DNA from: Pannonibacter carbonis
Lineage (GTDB): Bacteria; Pseudomonadota; Alphaproteobacteria; Rhizobiales; Stappiaceae
Assembly (NCBI RefSeq): GCF_003012935.1
Contig: NZ_PUDR01000004.1
Location: 1-64,000, forward strand
DNA: 64,000 nt
Direction: 5' to 3'
Part shown: positions 53,031 to 61,876 of the stretch, in pieces
Position numbering within the stretch: the stretch's first letter is position 1
How the letters are laid out: each line of letters begins with the position of its first letter
The notes under the pieces: model-generated
What the model saw: only the letters and a program-made list of their open reading frames with translations
Told to the model about the DNA's origin: nothing
The model's database searches: none
Program-made: the position numbers and the translations under genes

Positions 53031-54899
53031 CATTCCACTCGGACGGCTCAGGCGTTTCTGTGCGGCAATGCGGAAGGGCGCGTTCGGTGCGCCATAACCC
53101 CGGTAGGACGCGCTCCGCTGGATGATCTCGAAGAACAGACCTTCCGACCGGGTCCGCGAATAGAGCTGGAAGAAGGCACCGCCCGCGTCTTCGTCATAGA
53201 GGATGTTCAGGCTGCGCATCCTTGCCACCAGATCCTCAGGCAGGCCAAAACGGGCCTCCACGTCGTCATAGTAGTTCGTACCGATCTTCAAGACCGGAAA
53301 ATCTCTCGCCGCAAGCCGATCAGCGGTGAGGAATATGTCGTCCGTCGCAAAGGCGATGTGCTGGACCGACGAGCCGAAATTCGCCTCGACGAAGCGCCCG
53401 GCCAAAGTGCGTCGCGCCTGCGATCCGTTCAGTGTGACGCGCAATGCACCTGCCTCGATCGCCTGGCTCTGGACCAGCCCGTCCGGATCCGCCACGTCGA
53501 CCATCGGCGCTTTCCGGGCGTCAAACAGCGCATGATAGAACAGGGACCAGCTCAGCATCTCGTCATAGGCCATCGTCTGCGCGATATGATCGATCCGCGT
53601 CAGCCCAACTCCCTCGTTCGGAACTGCCTCGCCGGTAAAATCGATGCTCCAAAGGCGGCCGAGATCTGTCCTTGCATCAAGGAAGCGCAAGAGACTGCCA
53701 CCGACACCCCGGATGGCGGGAATGGCCAGTTCTCCGGGGCCAGGACTTTCGGCAAAACCCGAGACGCCGATCCCCTTTGCGCGTGCGGCCGCCGCCTTTG
53801 CATCGTCAAGCATCAACGCAATTTCGGAAACGGATGTTCCCTTCGCCGAATAGACGCTATGCGCAAAGCCCTTCAGCTCTGTGTTGACCAAAATGTTGAT
53901 CGAGCCTTGCGCCCAGCGCGTAACCTGCTTGCTGACATGATGTTGAACGGGCGCAAAGCCGGCGGATGACAGGAACATTTCAAGTTCCGGTGCCTCGGAC
54001 GGTGACGAGACGATCTCGACAAACTCGACCCCTTCCACTTCTGACGGTGCAGGGAAATCCGGCAGTGGGCTGGGCAAGCACGGCTCAGTGCGCCGAACCC
54101 GGTCCATCAGATCGATGAGGCTGCGATAGCCGTCCTGCGCCACGAGGCGCGGAAGCCCGGAGCGGAAGTGATCGTTGAAGATCTCCAGCGACAAGGGACC
54201 ATCATAGCCTGTTGCCACAACCGCGCGCATGAAGCCAACCACATCGAGATCCCCTTCCCCCGGCATGTTTCGGAAGTGACGCGACCAATAGAGAGGATCC
54301 ATCGGAATGGCCGGCGCATCAGCGAGCTGGATGAAGAAAATGCGGTCACCGGGTATGGAGCGGATCGTATCGGGCGCAATGCCGCGCCCAAGCGTATGGA
54401 AGCTGTCGAGAGTTAGCCCGATCCGCGCATGATCCGCGCGGCGCACCACTTCCCATGCGTCCCGGTGGTCATTGACATGCCGGCCCCAGGCAAGCGCCTC
54501 GAAGCCGACGCGGACGCCGTATTCCGCAGCCACATCGCCGAGGGCATGAAAGTCGGTAGCCATGCGGTCGATGCCACCGAGACAGGCGGGATGAACAGAG
54601 GAACAAACCAGAACGAGATCGGTTCCAAGCTGGTTCATGAGCTGGAACTTCCGCCGAGCTCTGGCAAAAGCCCTGGCCCGGAGCGGTTCCGGAAGGCCCT
54701 CGAAATCGCGGAAAGGCTGGAAAAGCGTGATCTCCAGTCCATGGTCGCGGACCATCTGGCCGACATCTCGAGGCGGAATATCGGTGGCGAGAAAATCCTG
54801 TTCAAATATCTCGATCCCGCTGAAGCCGGCAGCTGCAATGGCCGCCAGCTTTTCCGGCAGCGTTCCGGAGATCGAGACAGTGGCAATCGATGTCTTCAT
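53019..54899 (-). CDS. quiC: 3-dehydroshikimate dehydratase, two-domain (QuiC1 type)
   Basis: 626 residues. The N-terminal TIM barrel (1-275) has FSGIEIFEQDFLA, VGFEALAWGRHVNDH (Glu), GLTLDSFHTL (Asp, His), IFFIQLADAP and LSLEIFNDHFR (Glu). The C-terminal half (about 290-610) is a vicinal-oxygen-chelate domain like 4-hydroxyphenylpyruvate dioxygenase (GLTRIDHIAQTM, VQHIAFATDDIF, LFFEIIQR). This fused form converts 3-dehydroshikimate to protocatechuate in quinate catabolism. ATG 54899, 26 bases after the aldolase gene. Confidence 0.9.
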   Translation of the reverse strand: MKTSIATVSISGTLPEKLAAIAAAGFSGIEIFEQDFLATDIPPRDVGQMVRDHGLEITLFQPFRDFEGLPEPLRARAFARARRKFQLMNQLGTDLVLVCSSVHPACLGGIDRMATDFHALGDVAAEYGVRVGFEALAWGRHVNDHRDAWEVVRRADHARIGLTLDSFHTLGRGIAPDTIRSIPGDRIFFIQLADAPAIPMDPLYWSRHFRNMPGEGDLDVVGFMRAVVATGYDGPLSLEIFNDHFRSGLPRLVAQDGYRSLIDLMDRVRRTEPCLPSPLPDFPAPSEVEGVEFVEIVSSPSEAPELEMFLSSAGFAPVQHHVSKQVTRWAQGSINILVNTELKGFAHSVYSAKGTSVSEIALMLDDAKAAAARAKGIGVSGFAESPGPGELAIPAIRGVGGSLLRFLDARTDLGRLWSIDFTGEAVPNEGVGLTRIDHIAQTMAYDEMLSWSLFYHALFDARKAPMVDVADPDGLVQSQAIEAGALRVTLNGSQARRTLAGRFVEANFGSSVQHIAFATDDIFLTADRLAARDFPVLKIGTNYYDDVEARFGLPEDLVARMRSLNILYDEDAGGAFFQLYSRTRSEGLFFEIIQRSASYRGYGAPNAPFRIAAQKRLSRPSGMPER

Positions 54900-54925
54900 C
54901 AGGACCTCCTGGCCGGCTGGGTGTT

Positions 54926-55690
54926 TCAGCCTTTCCAGTCGCGGGCGAGCGCACGGGCCTCGCGGTAGAGAATGGCCGTGTCCACATCGACGGCGGTAAA
55001 CAGGCTGCCTGCGGCAACCGCGTCCTTGAGGAAGGCCTTGTCGAGCGAGAGAAGCCCTGCAGGCAGTCCAGCCGCGCGGATGCGGCGCAGGCCATCAAGT
55101 ACGGCGGCCCGCACGTCCGGATGGCCAGGATTGCCCGGATGCCCCATGCTGGCGGCCAGATCGGCCGGACCGATGAAGACGCCGTCGACGCCATCGACCG
55201 CCGCAATTGCCTCGATTTGCGTCAAAGCCTCGGCAGTCTCGACCTGCACCAGAAGGCAGATCTCGTCATTGGCCCGGGCGATGTAGTCCGGCACCAGTCC
55301 ATAGCGGCTGGCCCGGGTGATTCCGGCCACGCCCCGACGTCCTTTCGGCGGATAGAGCACCGCTTCAACCGCCTTTTTTGCCTCTGCCGCCGACTGCACA
55401 TAGGGCACCAGAATGCTCTGCGCCCCCGCATCCAGGATGCGCTTGATCTCGACGGCATCGTTCCAGCCAGGCCGGACGATGGCATGGGTCGGATAGGGTT
55501 CGGCTGCCTGCAGCATCGATTGCACCGTGCCCAGGCTGACCGTCGAATGCTCGCTGTCGATCAGCATCCAGTCGAAGCCGCAGCCAGCCAGCGCTTCGGC
55601 ATGACCGGGTTCGGGGATCGAACACCAGATCCCGATCTGCTGGCGGCCCTCTTTCAAAGCAGCCTTGAACGGATTGCGCGGCAGTTCCAT
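54926..55690 (-). CDS. HpcH/HpaI-family aldolase
   Basis: 254 residues starting MELPRNPFKAALKEGRQQIG. Class II pyruvate aldolase features: DWMLIDSEHS (general base region), AIVRPGWNDAVEIKRILDAGAQSILVPYV in pieces, LLVQVETAEALTQIEAIAAVDGVDGVFIGPADLAAS with Glu and Asp metal ligands. Such enzymes cleave 4-hydroxy-2-oxoacids or 2-dehydro-3-deoxy acids to pyruvate. No obvious step for it in the known quinate-to-protocatechuate route, so the cluster may handle an additional substrate. Start 55690; the frame beyond is antisense-type. Confidence 0.87.
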   Translation of the reverse strand: MELPRNPFKAALKEGRQQIGIWCSIPEPGHAEALAGCGFDWMLIDSEHSTVSLGTVQSMLQAAEPYPTHAIVRPGWNDAVEIKRILDAGAQSILVPYVQSAAEAKKAVEAVLYPPKGRRGVAGITRASRYGLVPDYIARANDEICLLVQVETAEALTQIEAIAAVDGVDGVFIGPADLAASMGHPGNPGHPDVRAAVLDGLRRIRAAGLPAGLLSLDKAFLKDAVAAGSLFTAVDVDTAILYREARALARDWKG

Positions 55691-55700
55691 TTCAGTCTCC

Positions 55701-56741
55701 TCAATGAATGGCGACAGACACCCGCCGGTTTTCCAGCGCTGCCTGCCGAATGGCTTCGGTGACTGCGAGCGTGTTGAGCCCCTCGCGCCCGGAGACCAAC
55801 GGCGCTTCCTCGCCCCGGATGACGCGGGCGAACTGCTCGACCTGCAAGACCAGTGGATCGCCCTGTGGGCGTGGCGGCACGGTCGCCGACAAGGGCGACC
55901 ACCAGCTGCGCTTGCCCTCATGCCGCCAAAGGCGGAGCGACGGCAGTTCCAGAGATGCTTCCGTGCCACCGATCATGTAACAGGCTGCTCCCGCTGGCGG
56001 ATAAGCGGGGTTTTCACCTGATGCGAACTCCCAGCTCCAGGGAGCCGGAACACAATCGGCTGCGCTCATGGTCGCGAGCAGCCCGGAGGCGAATTCCATG
56101 ACAACAGAACAGGCATCCTCGACCGCGTGACCGCGAACGGCATTGGTCAGGACGGCCTGGACCGAGACAACGTCTCCAAGCAGGAAACGCATCAGGTCGA
56201 TGTCATGGATCAGATTGGTCAGGATGGGGCCAGCCCCGGGCTCGCGGCGCCAGGGCACGTCGAAATAATCGTCCGGCTTGGCGAGCCAGAACATCCCGTG
56301 CGCCGACACGGGACGGCCGAGAGCACCTTCTTGAATGAGGCGCTTCGCGGCAACGATGAGCGGGTTATGGCGGCGATGATGGCCGGTGAGCAAAGGCACG
56401 CCGGCGCTGTCGGCAGCCTTCACGAGGGCAAGCCCCTCCGTGACACTGACCGCAAAGGGTTTTTCGACGAGAACAGGCAGTCGTCGGGCGACACAGGCCA
56501 GACCGCCCTCGACATGCACGGCATTGGGTGTTGCCAGCAGGACCCCGTGGCACTGCCCGTCGGGCATTTCGGATAGATCAGGGAACCAGGCAACGCCCTC
56601 TGAGGCCGCCACGTTCCGCGCGCCATCGGTCGGGTCCACCACGGCCGCCAATTCGGCTCCCTCGGACTGGCGGATCGCGGCGATATGGCGCCGGCCGATC
56701 AGTCCGGCACCGGCAACGGCGAGGCGGACCAGCGCGGTCAT
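55701..56741 (-). CDS. Gfo/Idh/MocA-family oxidoreductase
   Basis: 346 residues. Rossmann motif [15 protein letters not shown], then [19 protein letters not shown] (the conserved EKP Lys), [11 protein letters not shown], and [12 protein letters not shown] with the catalytic His/Asp region, followed by the C-terminal beta sheet domain. NAD(P)-linked sugar or cyclitol dehydrogenase. In this context it could oxidise a quinate/shikimate-like or inositol-like ring hydroxyl. It overlaps the dehydroquinase gene by 4 bases. Confidence 0.88.
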   Translation of the reverse strand: MTALVRLAVAGAGLIGRRHIAAIRQSEGAELAAVVDPTDGARNVAASEGVAWFPDLSEMPDGQCHGVLLATPNAVHVEGGLACVARRLPVLVEKPFAVSVTEGLALVKAADSAGVPLLTGHHRRHNPLIVAAKRLIQEGALGRPVSAHGMFWLAKPDDYFDVPWRREPGAGPILTNLIHDIDLMRFLLGDVVSVQAVLTNAVRGHAVEDACSVVMEFASGLLATMSAADCVPAPWSWEFASGENPAYPPAGAACYMIGGTEASLELPSLRLWRHEGKRSWWSPLSATVPPRPQGDPLVLQVEQFARVIRGEEAPLVSGREGLNTLAVTEAIRQAALENRRVSVAIH

Positions 56742-57172
56742 GACAGCAGCGACGCCAGCCTGCGGACGGCAAGCTGATACCCTTCGACGCCCAGCCCCGC
56801 AATCACGCCATCTGCCCGAAGCGAGACATAGGAATGATGCCGAAAACTCTCACGCTTGTGGATGTTGGAGATGTGAACCTCGATCACCGGCCCGTCAAAC
56901 GTGTTCAGGGCATCATGGATCGCAATCGATGTGTGCGTGAACGCGCCCGGGTTGATGATGATCCCGGCTGCGGAATGCCGTGCTGCATGGATCTGGTCGA
57001 TGATGACGCCTTCATGGTTGGACTGAAACAGTTCCACTTTCAGCCCCAGCAACTGGCCAAGCTGTTCGCAGGCGATGCGCACGTCCTCAAGCGTGTCGCG
57101 ACCATAGATTTCCGGCTGCCGCATCCCCAGAAGATTGAGATTGGGGCCATTTACAATGTGCACCGTCTTCAT
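56738..57172 (-). CDS. aroQ: Type II 3-dehydroquinate dehydratase
   Basis: 144 residues, usual length. Signature [21 protein letters not shown] at the start contains the active-site Asn and the Arg/Tyr lid residues; [19 protein letters not shown] and [25 protein letters not shown] complete the family (His and Glu of the active site). Interconverts 3-dehydroquinate and 3-dehydroshikimate, forming a dodecamer in the cytoplasm. ATG 57172 starts the first strand; the frame to 57223 is rejected. The neighbours quiC and aroE make this a catabolic copy (QuiB role). Confidence 0.94.
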   Translation of the reverse strand: MKTVHIVNGPNLNLLGMRQPEIYGRDTLEDVRIACEQLGQLLGLKVELFQSNHEGVIIDQIHAARHSAAGIIINPGAFTHTSIAIHDALNTFDGPVIEVHISNIHKRESFRHHSYVSLRADGVIAGLGVEGYQLAVRRLASLLS

Positions 57173-57294
57173 ATGCCTGCTCCGCCTTCCTGCTCCGACC
57201 AGTCTGTCCAGCACCGGCCGCACCGTCGGTCCTCGCCCATGCGGCCCATCAGTCCAGCCAGCTTAGACGAGGCCATCTGACAACGGAAGAAAAA

Positions 57295-57340
57295 ATCGAT
57301 TATGCATTGCAACATAAGTTTTTACAGTTGCATCGATTAT
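57295..57340. promoter_or_regulatory. Candidate operator region of the divergent quinate/TRAP promoters
   Basis: In the 277-base gap between aroQ and dctP. ATCGATTAT occurs twice as a direct repeat (57295-57303 and 57332-57340), and TGCAAC (57308-57313) with GTTGCA (57327-57332) forms an inverted repeat with a 13-base spacer. The DNA is AT-rich here. A plausible site for one of the two GntR regulators encoded nearby; no direct evidence. Confidence 0.4.
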
Positions 57341-57449
57341 TTTATCTAACGTAAGATATTGGATGGACGAGCAGGGAATTTCCTGCCAGTCTGACCTGGT
57401 CACCTCGGGGAGGAGGTGCCTGACAAGGTGAAAAAAGGGAGGAGATCCG

Positions 57450-58448
57450 ATGTCCGCTTCAATGACGCGCCGCGCGCTTTTGTCCGCTGCGGCTGCCACT
57501 GCCATGATGATCAGCTGCGGCGTTGCCTTCGCCGCTGACAAGATTCAGCTTCGCATGTCCACCGTGGCCACCGAGACCGATCAACGCACCAAGGCACTTG
57601 CCGAAGTCTTCGGCCCGGCCGTCTCTGAGTTTGCGAGCTATGAGCCGCATTACAATGGCACGCTGTTCAAGCAGGCGACCGAACTCGAAGCCATCGCACG
57701 CGGCAACCTCGAAATGGCCATCACCTCGGCGCAGGAACTGGCCCAGTTCGTTCCGGAGTTCTCCGTTTTCTCCGCCGGCTACCTGCACCGGGATGCGGCC
57801 CATCAGGTCGCGGTCTTCAATGCACCGCTGATGGAGCCCTTCAAGCAGAGGGTGGAGGATACGCTGGGCGTCAAGCTGCTCACCGTTATGTATCTCGGCC
57901 GCCGCCAGCTCAACCTGCGCACTGACCAGGAAATCAAGACCCCGGCCGACCTTGCCAACGTGAAGCTGCGCATGCCCGGCACCGATGCTTGGCAGTTCCT
58001 TGGTCGCGCGCTCGGAGCAAATCCGGTTCCGGTCGCCTTCGGTGAGATCTACACCGCGCTTCAGACCGGTGCGATCGACGGCCAGGACAATCCGCTGCCG
58101 ACGGTACGCGATTCCAAGTTCTATGAGGTGACCAAGCAGATCGTGCTGACGTCGCACCTTGTCGACCTCAACTATCTCGCGATCTCCAAGGCCGTCTGGG
58201 ACAAGATGACACCAGAACAGCAGGCAGCGACCCAAGCCGCAGCCGATGCCGCCGCCGAGACTGCGCGTGGCCGTCAGCTGACGCTCGAAGACGAGTTGGT
58301 CTCCTTCATGAAGGAGAAGGGGCTCAAGGTCTACGAGCCGGACGTCGCCGCATTCCGCGCCAAGGTTCAGGCTGACTACCTTGCCTCGGACTACGCCAAA
58401 GCCTGGCCCGCCGGCATTGTCGACGAGATCAACGCGCAGGCGAAGTAA
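57450..58448 (+). CDS. TRAP transporter substrate-binding protein (DctP family)
   Basis: 332 residues with signal MSASMTRRALLSAAAATAMM...AFAAD. DctP family features: LRMSTVATETDQ, LKLRMPGTDAWQFLGRALGANPVPVAFGEIYTALQTGAIDGQDNPLP in pieces, containing the conserved Arg (KLRMPG) that binds a carboxylate and the Q-G-DGQ motif. Strong GGAGGAG ribosome site. Ligand is a carboxylate; given neighbours, quinate or shikimate is likely. Confidence 0.93.
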   Translation: MSASMTRRALLSAAAATAMMISCGVAFAADKIQLRMSTVATETDQRTKALAEVFGPAVSEFASYEPHYNGTLFKQATELEAIARGNLEMAITSAQELAQFVPEFSVFSAGYLHRDAAHQVAVFNAPLMEPFKQRVEDTLGVKLLTVMYLGRRQLNLRTDQEIKTPADLANVKLRMPGTDAWQFLGRALGANPVPVAFGEIYTALQTGAIDGQDNPLPTVRDSKFYEVTKQIVLTSHLVDLNYLAISKAVWDKMTPEQQAATQAAADAAAETARGRQLTLEDELVSFMKEKGLKVYEPDVAAFRAKVQADYLASDYAKAWPAGIVDEINAQAK

Positions 58449-58459
58449 GGCCGACGCCC

Positions 58460-58951
58460 ATGCAGCGCCTTGTCAAAGCGCTGCGCAATGGGGCCGACTA
58501 CGTGGCGGCGGCGATGCTCGCCGCCATGTTCGCCGTCTTCATTGCGCAGATCACCGCACGCTATCTGCTCAACCTGCCCATGGGCTGGTCGGTTGAAGTC
58601 TGTCTCACGCTCTGGCTTTGGCTCGTCCTGTGGGGCTCCGCCTTCTGCCTGTCCGACAACGAGCACGTGAAGTTTGACCTGCTCTACCAATCGGTCTCGA
58701 ACCGGACGCGGCGGATTTTTTCCGCATTGTCGGCGCTTGCCATCACCGTCGGTCTGATTGTGCAACTGCCGGCGGCCTGGGACTACGTCGACTTCTACAA
58801 GATCAAGCGCAGTGCCACGCTTCTCATCCCGCTGAAGTGGGTCTTCATCATCTTCATCGCGTTCTCGGTCGGCCTCATCCTGCGCTACGCATTCGGCCTC
58901 ATCGCGATCCTGCGCGACCGCCCCCGTGCCGACAGGAGCCCCACGCCATGA
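58460..58951 (+). CDS. TRAP transporter small permease (DctQ family)
   Basis: 163 residues, four predicted helices: AAMLAAMFAVFIAQITARYL, VEVCLTLWLWLVLWGSAFCL, ALAITVGLIVQLPAAW and LKWVFIIFIAFSVGLIL. The E-x-x-x-x-L-W-L-x-x-x-G-A pattern is typical of DctQ. Begins 11 bases after dctP and overlaps dctM by ATGA. Confidence 0.92.
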   Translation: MQRLVKALRNGADYVAAAMLAAMFAVFIAQITARYLLNLPMGWSVEVCLTLWLWLVLWGSAFCLSDNEHVKFDLLYQSVSNRTRRIFSALSALAITVGLIVQLPAAWDYVDFYKIKRSATLLIPLKWVFIIFIAFSVGLILRYAFGLIAILRDRPRADRSPTP

Positions 58952-60243
58952 GCCTTGCGTTCCTGCTCTGCCTGCTTGCCGTCTTTGCCCTTGCGGCCAT
59001 CGGCACGCCCATCGGCTATTCGCTTCTTCTGGGCGGGATCACCTATCTCGCCATCCAGGGCGCCGACCTCAGCCTTGCTGCCGAACAGCTCATCCAGTCG
59101 CTCTACGACAGTTTCGTGCTGCTCGCCGTGCCGTTGTTCATCGTCGCTGCCAACATCATGAATGCCGGGACCGTCAGCACCAAGTTGCTCGACTTCTGCG
59201 TCGCAATTGTCGGACGGTTCCGTGGCGGCCTCGGCCAGGTCAACATCGTCTCCTCGCTGATCTTCGCCGGGATGTCGGGCTCGGCCGTCGCCGATGCGGC
59301 CGGTATCGGCAAGATCATCATTTCCATGATGACAAAGGATGGCCGCTACCCGCCCGGCTATGCCGCCGCTATCACCGCAGCGTCCGCGACCATAGGACCG
59401 ATCATCCCGCCATCGATCCCGATGGTCATGTATGCGCTCATTTCGGACCAGTCTGTCGGCTACCTGTTCCTTGCAGGCGTCATACCGGGTTTGTTTATGG
59501 GCCTCATGCTGATGGTCTTCAACTATGCCATGGCCATACGCCTCAACGTGCCGATGGAGGAGCCGGTCCCGGCCCGGCAGATCCCGCGCATCACCTTCCG
59601 CGCCATTCCTGTGTTGCTGATGCCGGCAATCCTGCTGGGCGGCATCTACGGCGGCGCGGCAACACCCACAGAGGCCGCTGCTCTTGCCGCGCTCTACGCC
59701 CTGTTCTTGTCCGTATTCATTTACCGCAGCCTCAGCTTCCGGGAATTCGTCACGCAGATGCGGGAAAGCGCAAGGCAGGCGGCAACAGTCGGCATCGTCA
59801 TCGGCTGCGCGCTGATCTTCAACTATATCGTTGCTTCGGAACGCATCCCGGAAGCACTTCAGCACTGGCTGGCCGGCATGGACCTCAGCCCGCTGGCGTT
59901 TCTTCTTATGATCAACCTGCTGCTTCTGCTGCTGGGTTGCCTTCTGGATGCAACCACGATCATCCTAGTGATCCTTCCGCTGTTCATTCCTGCCTGCAAG
60001 GCGCTCGGCATCGACCTCCTGCATTTCGGCGTCGTCGCCATCGTCAACTGCATGATCGGGCTGATCACCCCGCCTTATGGCATCCTGCTCTTCGTCATCA
60101 ATGCGCTCACCGGAATTTCACTCCGCGACATCATCACCAACATCCTGCCCTTCGTCGCCGCACTGCTGCTGGCCCTCGCGCTGCTGATCTTCTTCCCCGG
60201 CCTGTCGCTCTGGCTGCCGCGGCAATTCGGATATGTGGGATGA
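58948..60243 (+). CDS. TRAP transporter large permease (DctM family)
   Basis: 431 residues, about 12 helices. DctM text: GTPIGYSLLLGG, LAVPLFIVAANIMNAG, GGLGQVNIVSSLIFAGMSGSAVADAAGIGKI in pieces, ASATIGPIIPPSIPMVMYAL (the conserved P-x-x-P loop) and LITPPYGILLFV. The start at 58948 is the ATGA overlap; an in-frame extension to 58837 lies inside dctQ. Sodium-driven import subunit. Confidence 0.94.
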   Translation: MSLAFLLCLLAVFALAAIGTPIGYSLLLGGITYLAIQGADLSLAAEQLIQSLYDSFVLLAVPLFIVAANIMNAGTVSTKLLDFCVAIVGRFRGGLGQVNIVSSLIFAGMSGSAVADAAGIGKIIISMMTKDGRYPPGYAAAITAASATIGPIIPPSIPMVMYALISDQSVGYLFLAGVIPGLFMGLMLMVFNYAMAIRLNVPMEEPVPARQIPRITFRAIPVLLMPAILLGGIYGGAATPTEAAALAALYALFLSVFIYRSLSFREFVTQMRESARQAATVGIVIGCALIFNYIVASERIPEALQHWLAGMDLSPLAFLLMINLLLLLLGCLLDATTIILVILPLFIPACKALGIDLLHFGVVAIVNCMIGLITPPYGILLFVINALTGISLRDIITNILPFVAALLLALALLIFFPGLSLWLPRQFGYVG

Positions 60244-61082
60244 CCAAGACCACTTGGCGCCTTGGCCTGATCGGCGGCAACATCAGGCAATCCCGCTCAC
60301 CGGCCCTGCATATAGCCTGCGCCCTGTCCCTGGGCGGCAATGCCAGCTACGACCTGCTGATCCCGGACGAATGGGACCATGACTTTATCCGCATGCTGTC
60401 GCACTGCCGGGACTGCGGCTTCGACGGTGTCAATGTCACCTATCCGTTCAAGGAGCTGGCCGCGGCCATGGTTCCCGCCGGCGATCCGGTCGTCACCGCG
60501 ATGGGCTCGAGCAACACAATCCACTTCAGCCCGGAAGGCCCACGCGCCTACAACACCGACTACAGCGGTTTCGTTTCCGCTTTCCGCAGCCTCTGGCCGG
60601 GGCGCAGGCCGGGCCGTGTCCTGATGATCGGAGCGGGCGGGGTCGGCCGGGCGATCGGGTTCGGTCTTGCTGAACTGGGCGCCGAGATGGTGGCTCTCAT
60701 CGACAGCGATCCAGCGAAAAGCGCGAGCCTCGCCGAAGCCCTTTCTGCCCAGGGCAAGACCAATGCCTTCAGTATCGATGGTTCTGCCCTGGCGGATCTC
60801 GGCGGCTACGATGGCGTCGTCAATTGCACGCCCCTCGGCATGGCCGGCAAGCCTGGCTCCCCCTTGCCGGAGGGGGTCAAAGGTGAGCCGAGCTGGGCCT
60901 TCGATGCGGTCTACACGCCGGACCACACGACTTTCCGGGCGCAACTCGAAGGGCTCGGCGCGGACTTCCTTTCAGGCTATGAGCTGTATTTCCACCAAGG
61001 CATTCAAGCCTTTGAGATCTTCACCGGCCAGCCTGTGCGGCGCACGGACTGGCTGCGCGACGTGCTCAACCAGAAGGGATAG
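60240..61082 (+). CDS. Shikimate/quinate dehydrogenase (AroE-like, catabolic context)
   Basis: 280 residues. Substrate site QSRSPALH (two Ser), GVNVTYPFKE (with catalytic Lys) and NTDYSGF (catalytic Asp); nucleotide loop MIGAGGVGRAIGFGLAE; then NCTPLGM and YELYFHQGIQAFEIFTG. All AroE active-site residues look intact. ALIDSD after the Rossmann fold suggests an acidic residue that favours NAD over NADP, as in catabolic quinate/shikimate dehydrogenases. Overlaps dctM by ATGA, so import and first oxidation are coupled. Whether quinate, shikimate or both are used is unknown. Confidence 0.9.
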   Translation: MTKTTWRLGLIGGNIRQSRSPALHIACALSLGGNASYDLLIPDEWDHDFIRMLSHCRDCGFDGVNVTYPFKELAAAMVPAGDPVVTAMGSSNTIHFSPEGPRAYNTDYSGFVSAFRSLWPGRRPGRVLMIGAGGVGRAIGFGLAELGAEMVALIDSDPAKSASLAEALSAQGKTNAFSIDGSALADLGGYDGVVNCTPLGMAGKPGSPLPEGVKGEPSWAFDAVYTPDHTTFRAQLEGLGADFLSGYELYFHQGIQAFEIFTGQPVRRTDWLRDVLNQKG

Positions 61083-61731
61083 AGGACCGCTGCGCCGCCA
61101 GCGCATGCTCCACACCGCCGTCGATATGATGCAGCAGCACGGACTGCGCCTTCTCAATATCGCGGGCAAGCGCTGCCTCAAGCAGATCCTGATGCTCCTT
61201 CGCCGCAACATCGCCGCGGAAGGTCAGGAAGATCATCTGATAGCGCAGGTACTTGTCAAAGATGCCCTTGTGCACCGACATAAGTTCCGCCGACTGGCAC
61301 CGGCAGATCAGAGTCTGGTGGAAGCCGAAATCGTAGCGCTTCCATTCGGTGCGGTCACAGGCCTCGCCCGAGATCATCCTGGCCTCGATGCGGCTGAGCT
61401 TGTGATGGGCAGCAACCACCTCGCTCTCCCACACGACATCTCCATTGCGGAACGACTGCTCCAGCGCATGGACCTCGATCAGCTTGCGAAGAGCCGCAAG
61501 TTCAAGGAGGTTTCCGGCCGATATCGGCGCAACGGCAAAGCCGCGCTCGTTCTCGGTCACGACCAGCCCTTCGGAGGCCAGCCGGTTCAGCACCTCGCGC
61601 AAGGTCGGAACCGAAGCGCCATAGCCTTCCTTCAGTTCCTCAAGGCGCAGGCGCTGCCCGGGGAGCAACTGGCCGAAGACAATGTCGGAGCGCACTCGCA
61701 AATATGTTGCCTGAAACAGGGAAACTGTCAC
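61066..61731 (-). CDS. GntR-family regulator (FadR/VanR type), copy 1
   Basis: 221 residues from the GTG at 61731, which has GGAAGGAA upstream; a TTG at 61755 is the alternative. Winged helix: YLRVRSDIVFGQLLPGQRLRLEELKEGYGASVPTLREVLNRLASEGLVV in pieces. All-helical FCD effector domain from about 90 with candidate metal ligands (DFGFHQTLI, LEAALARDIEKAQ, HHIDGG). Convergent with aroE, overlapping it by 17 bases. Divergent from a second GntR gene. Confidence 0.88.
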   Translation of the reverse strand: MTVSLFQATYLRVRSDIVFGQLLPGQRLRLEELKEGYGASVPTLREVLNRLASEGLVVTENERGFAVAPISAGNLLELAALRKLIEVHALEQSFRNGDVVWESEVVAAHHKLSRIEARMISGEACDRTEWKRYDFGFHQTLICRCQSAELMSVHKGIFDKYLRYQMIFLTFRGDVAAKEHQDLLEAALARDIEKAQSVLLHHIDGGVEHALAAQRSSIPSG

Positions 61732-61804
61732 GGCCGTTCCTTCCCTCGCCCGCAATCCTCAATGATCGGCAGGCTCGTAAATTTGCGACAAACCGGTTCA
61801 CATA

Positions 61805-61818
61805 ATCCAAATTTGGAT
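61805..61818. promoter_or_regulatory. Palindromic operator candidate between the two GntR genes
   Basis: ATCCAAATTTGGAT is a perfect 14-bp palindrome in the 145-base divergent gap. It lies 74 bases before the left regulator start and 59 bases before the right one. Size and symmetry fit a GntR-family dimer site. Confidence 0.55.
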
Positions 61819-61843
61819 CAGCAAACGCAAAAACCGGAATCAT

Positions 61844-61867
61844 CGTTTATACTGATCAATATAAACG
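61844..61867. promoter_or_regulatory. 24-bp near-perfect palindrome at the GntR copy 2 promoter
   Basis: CGTTTATA and TATAAACG are exact inverted arms around a central TGATCA; 22 of 24 positions are symmetric. It contains TATACT (61848-61853), a good -10 hexamer, and ends 9 bases before the ATG, so binding would block transcription or initiation. This indicates autorepression. Confidence 0.6.
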
Positions 61868-61876
61868 GAGCCACGC

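Noticed and set aside
58926-61082. 718-codon plus-strand frame as a fusion protein
   Set aside because: The first part is an out-of-frame reading of dctM; AroE starts at 60240 with an ATGA overlap, so no true fusion.
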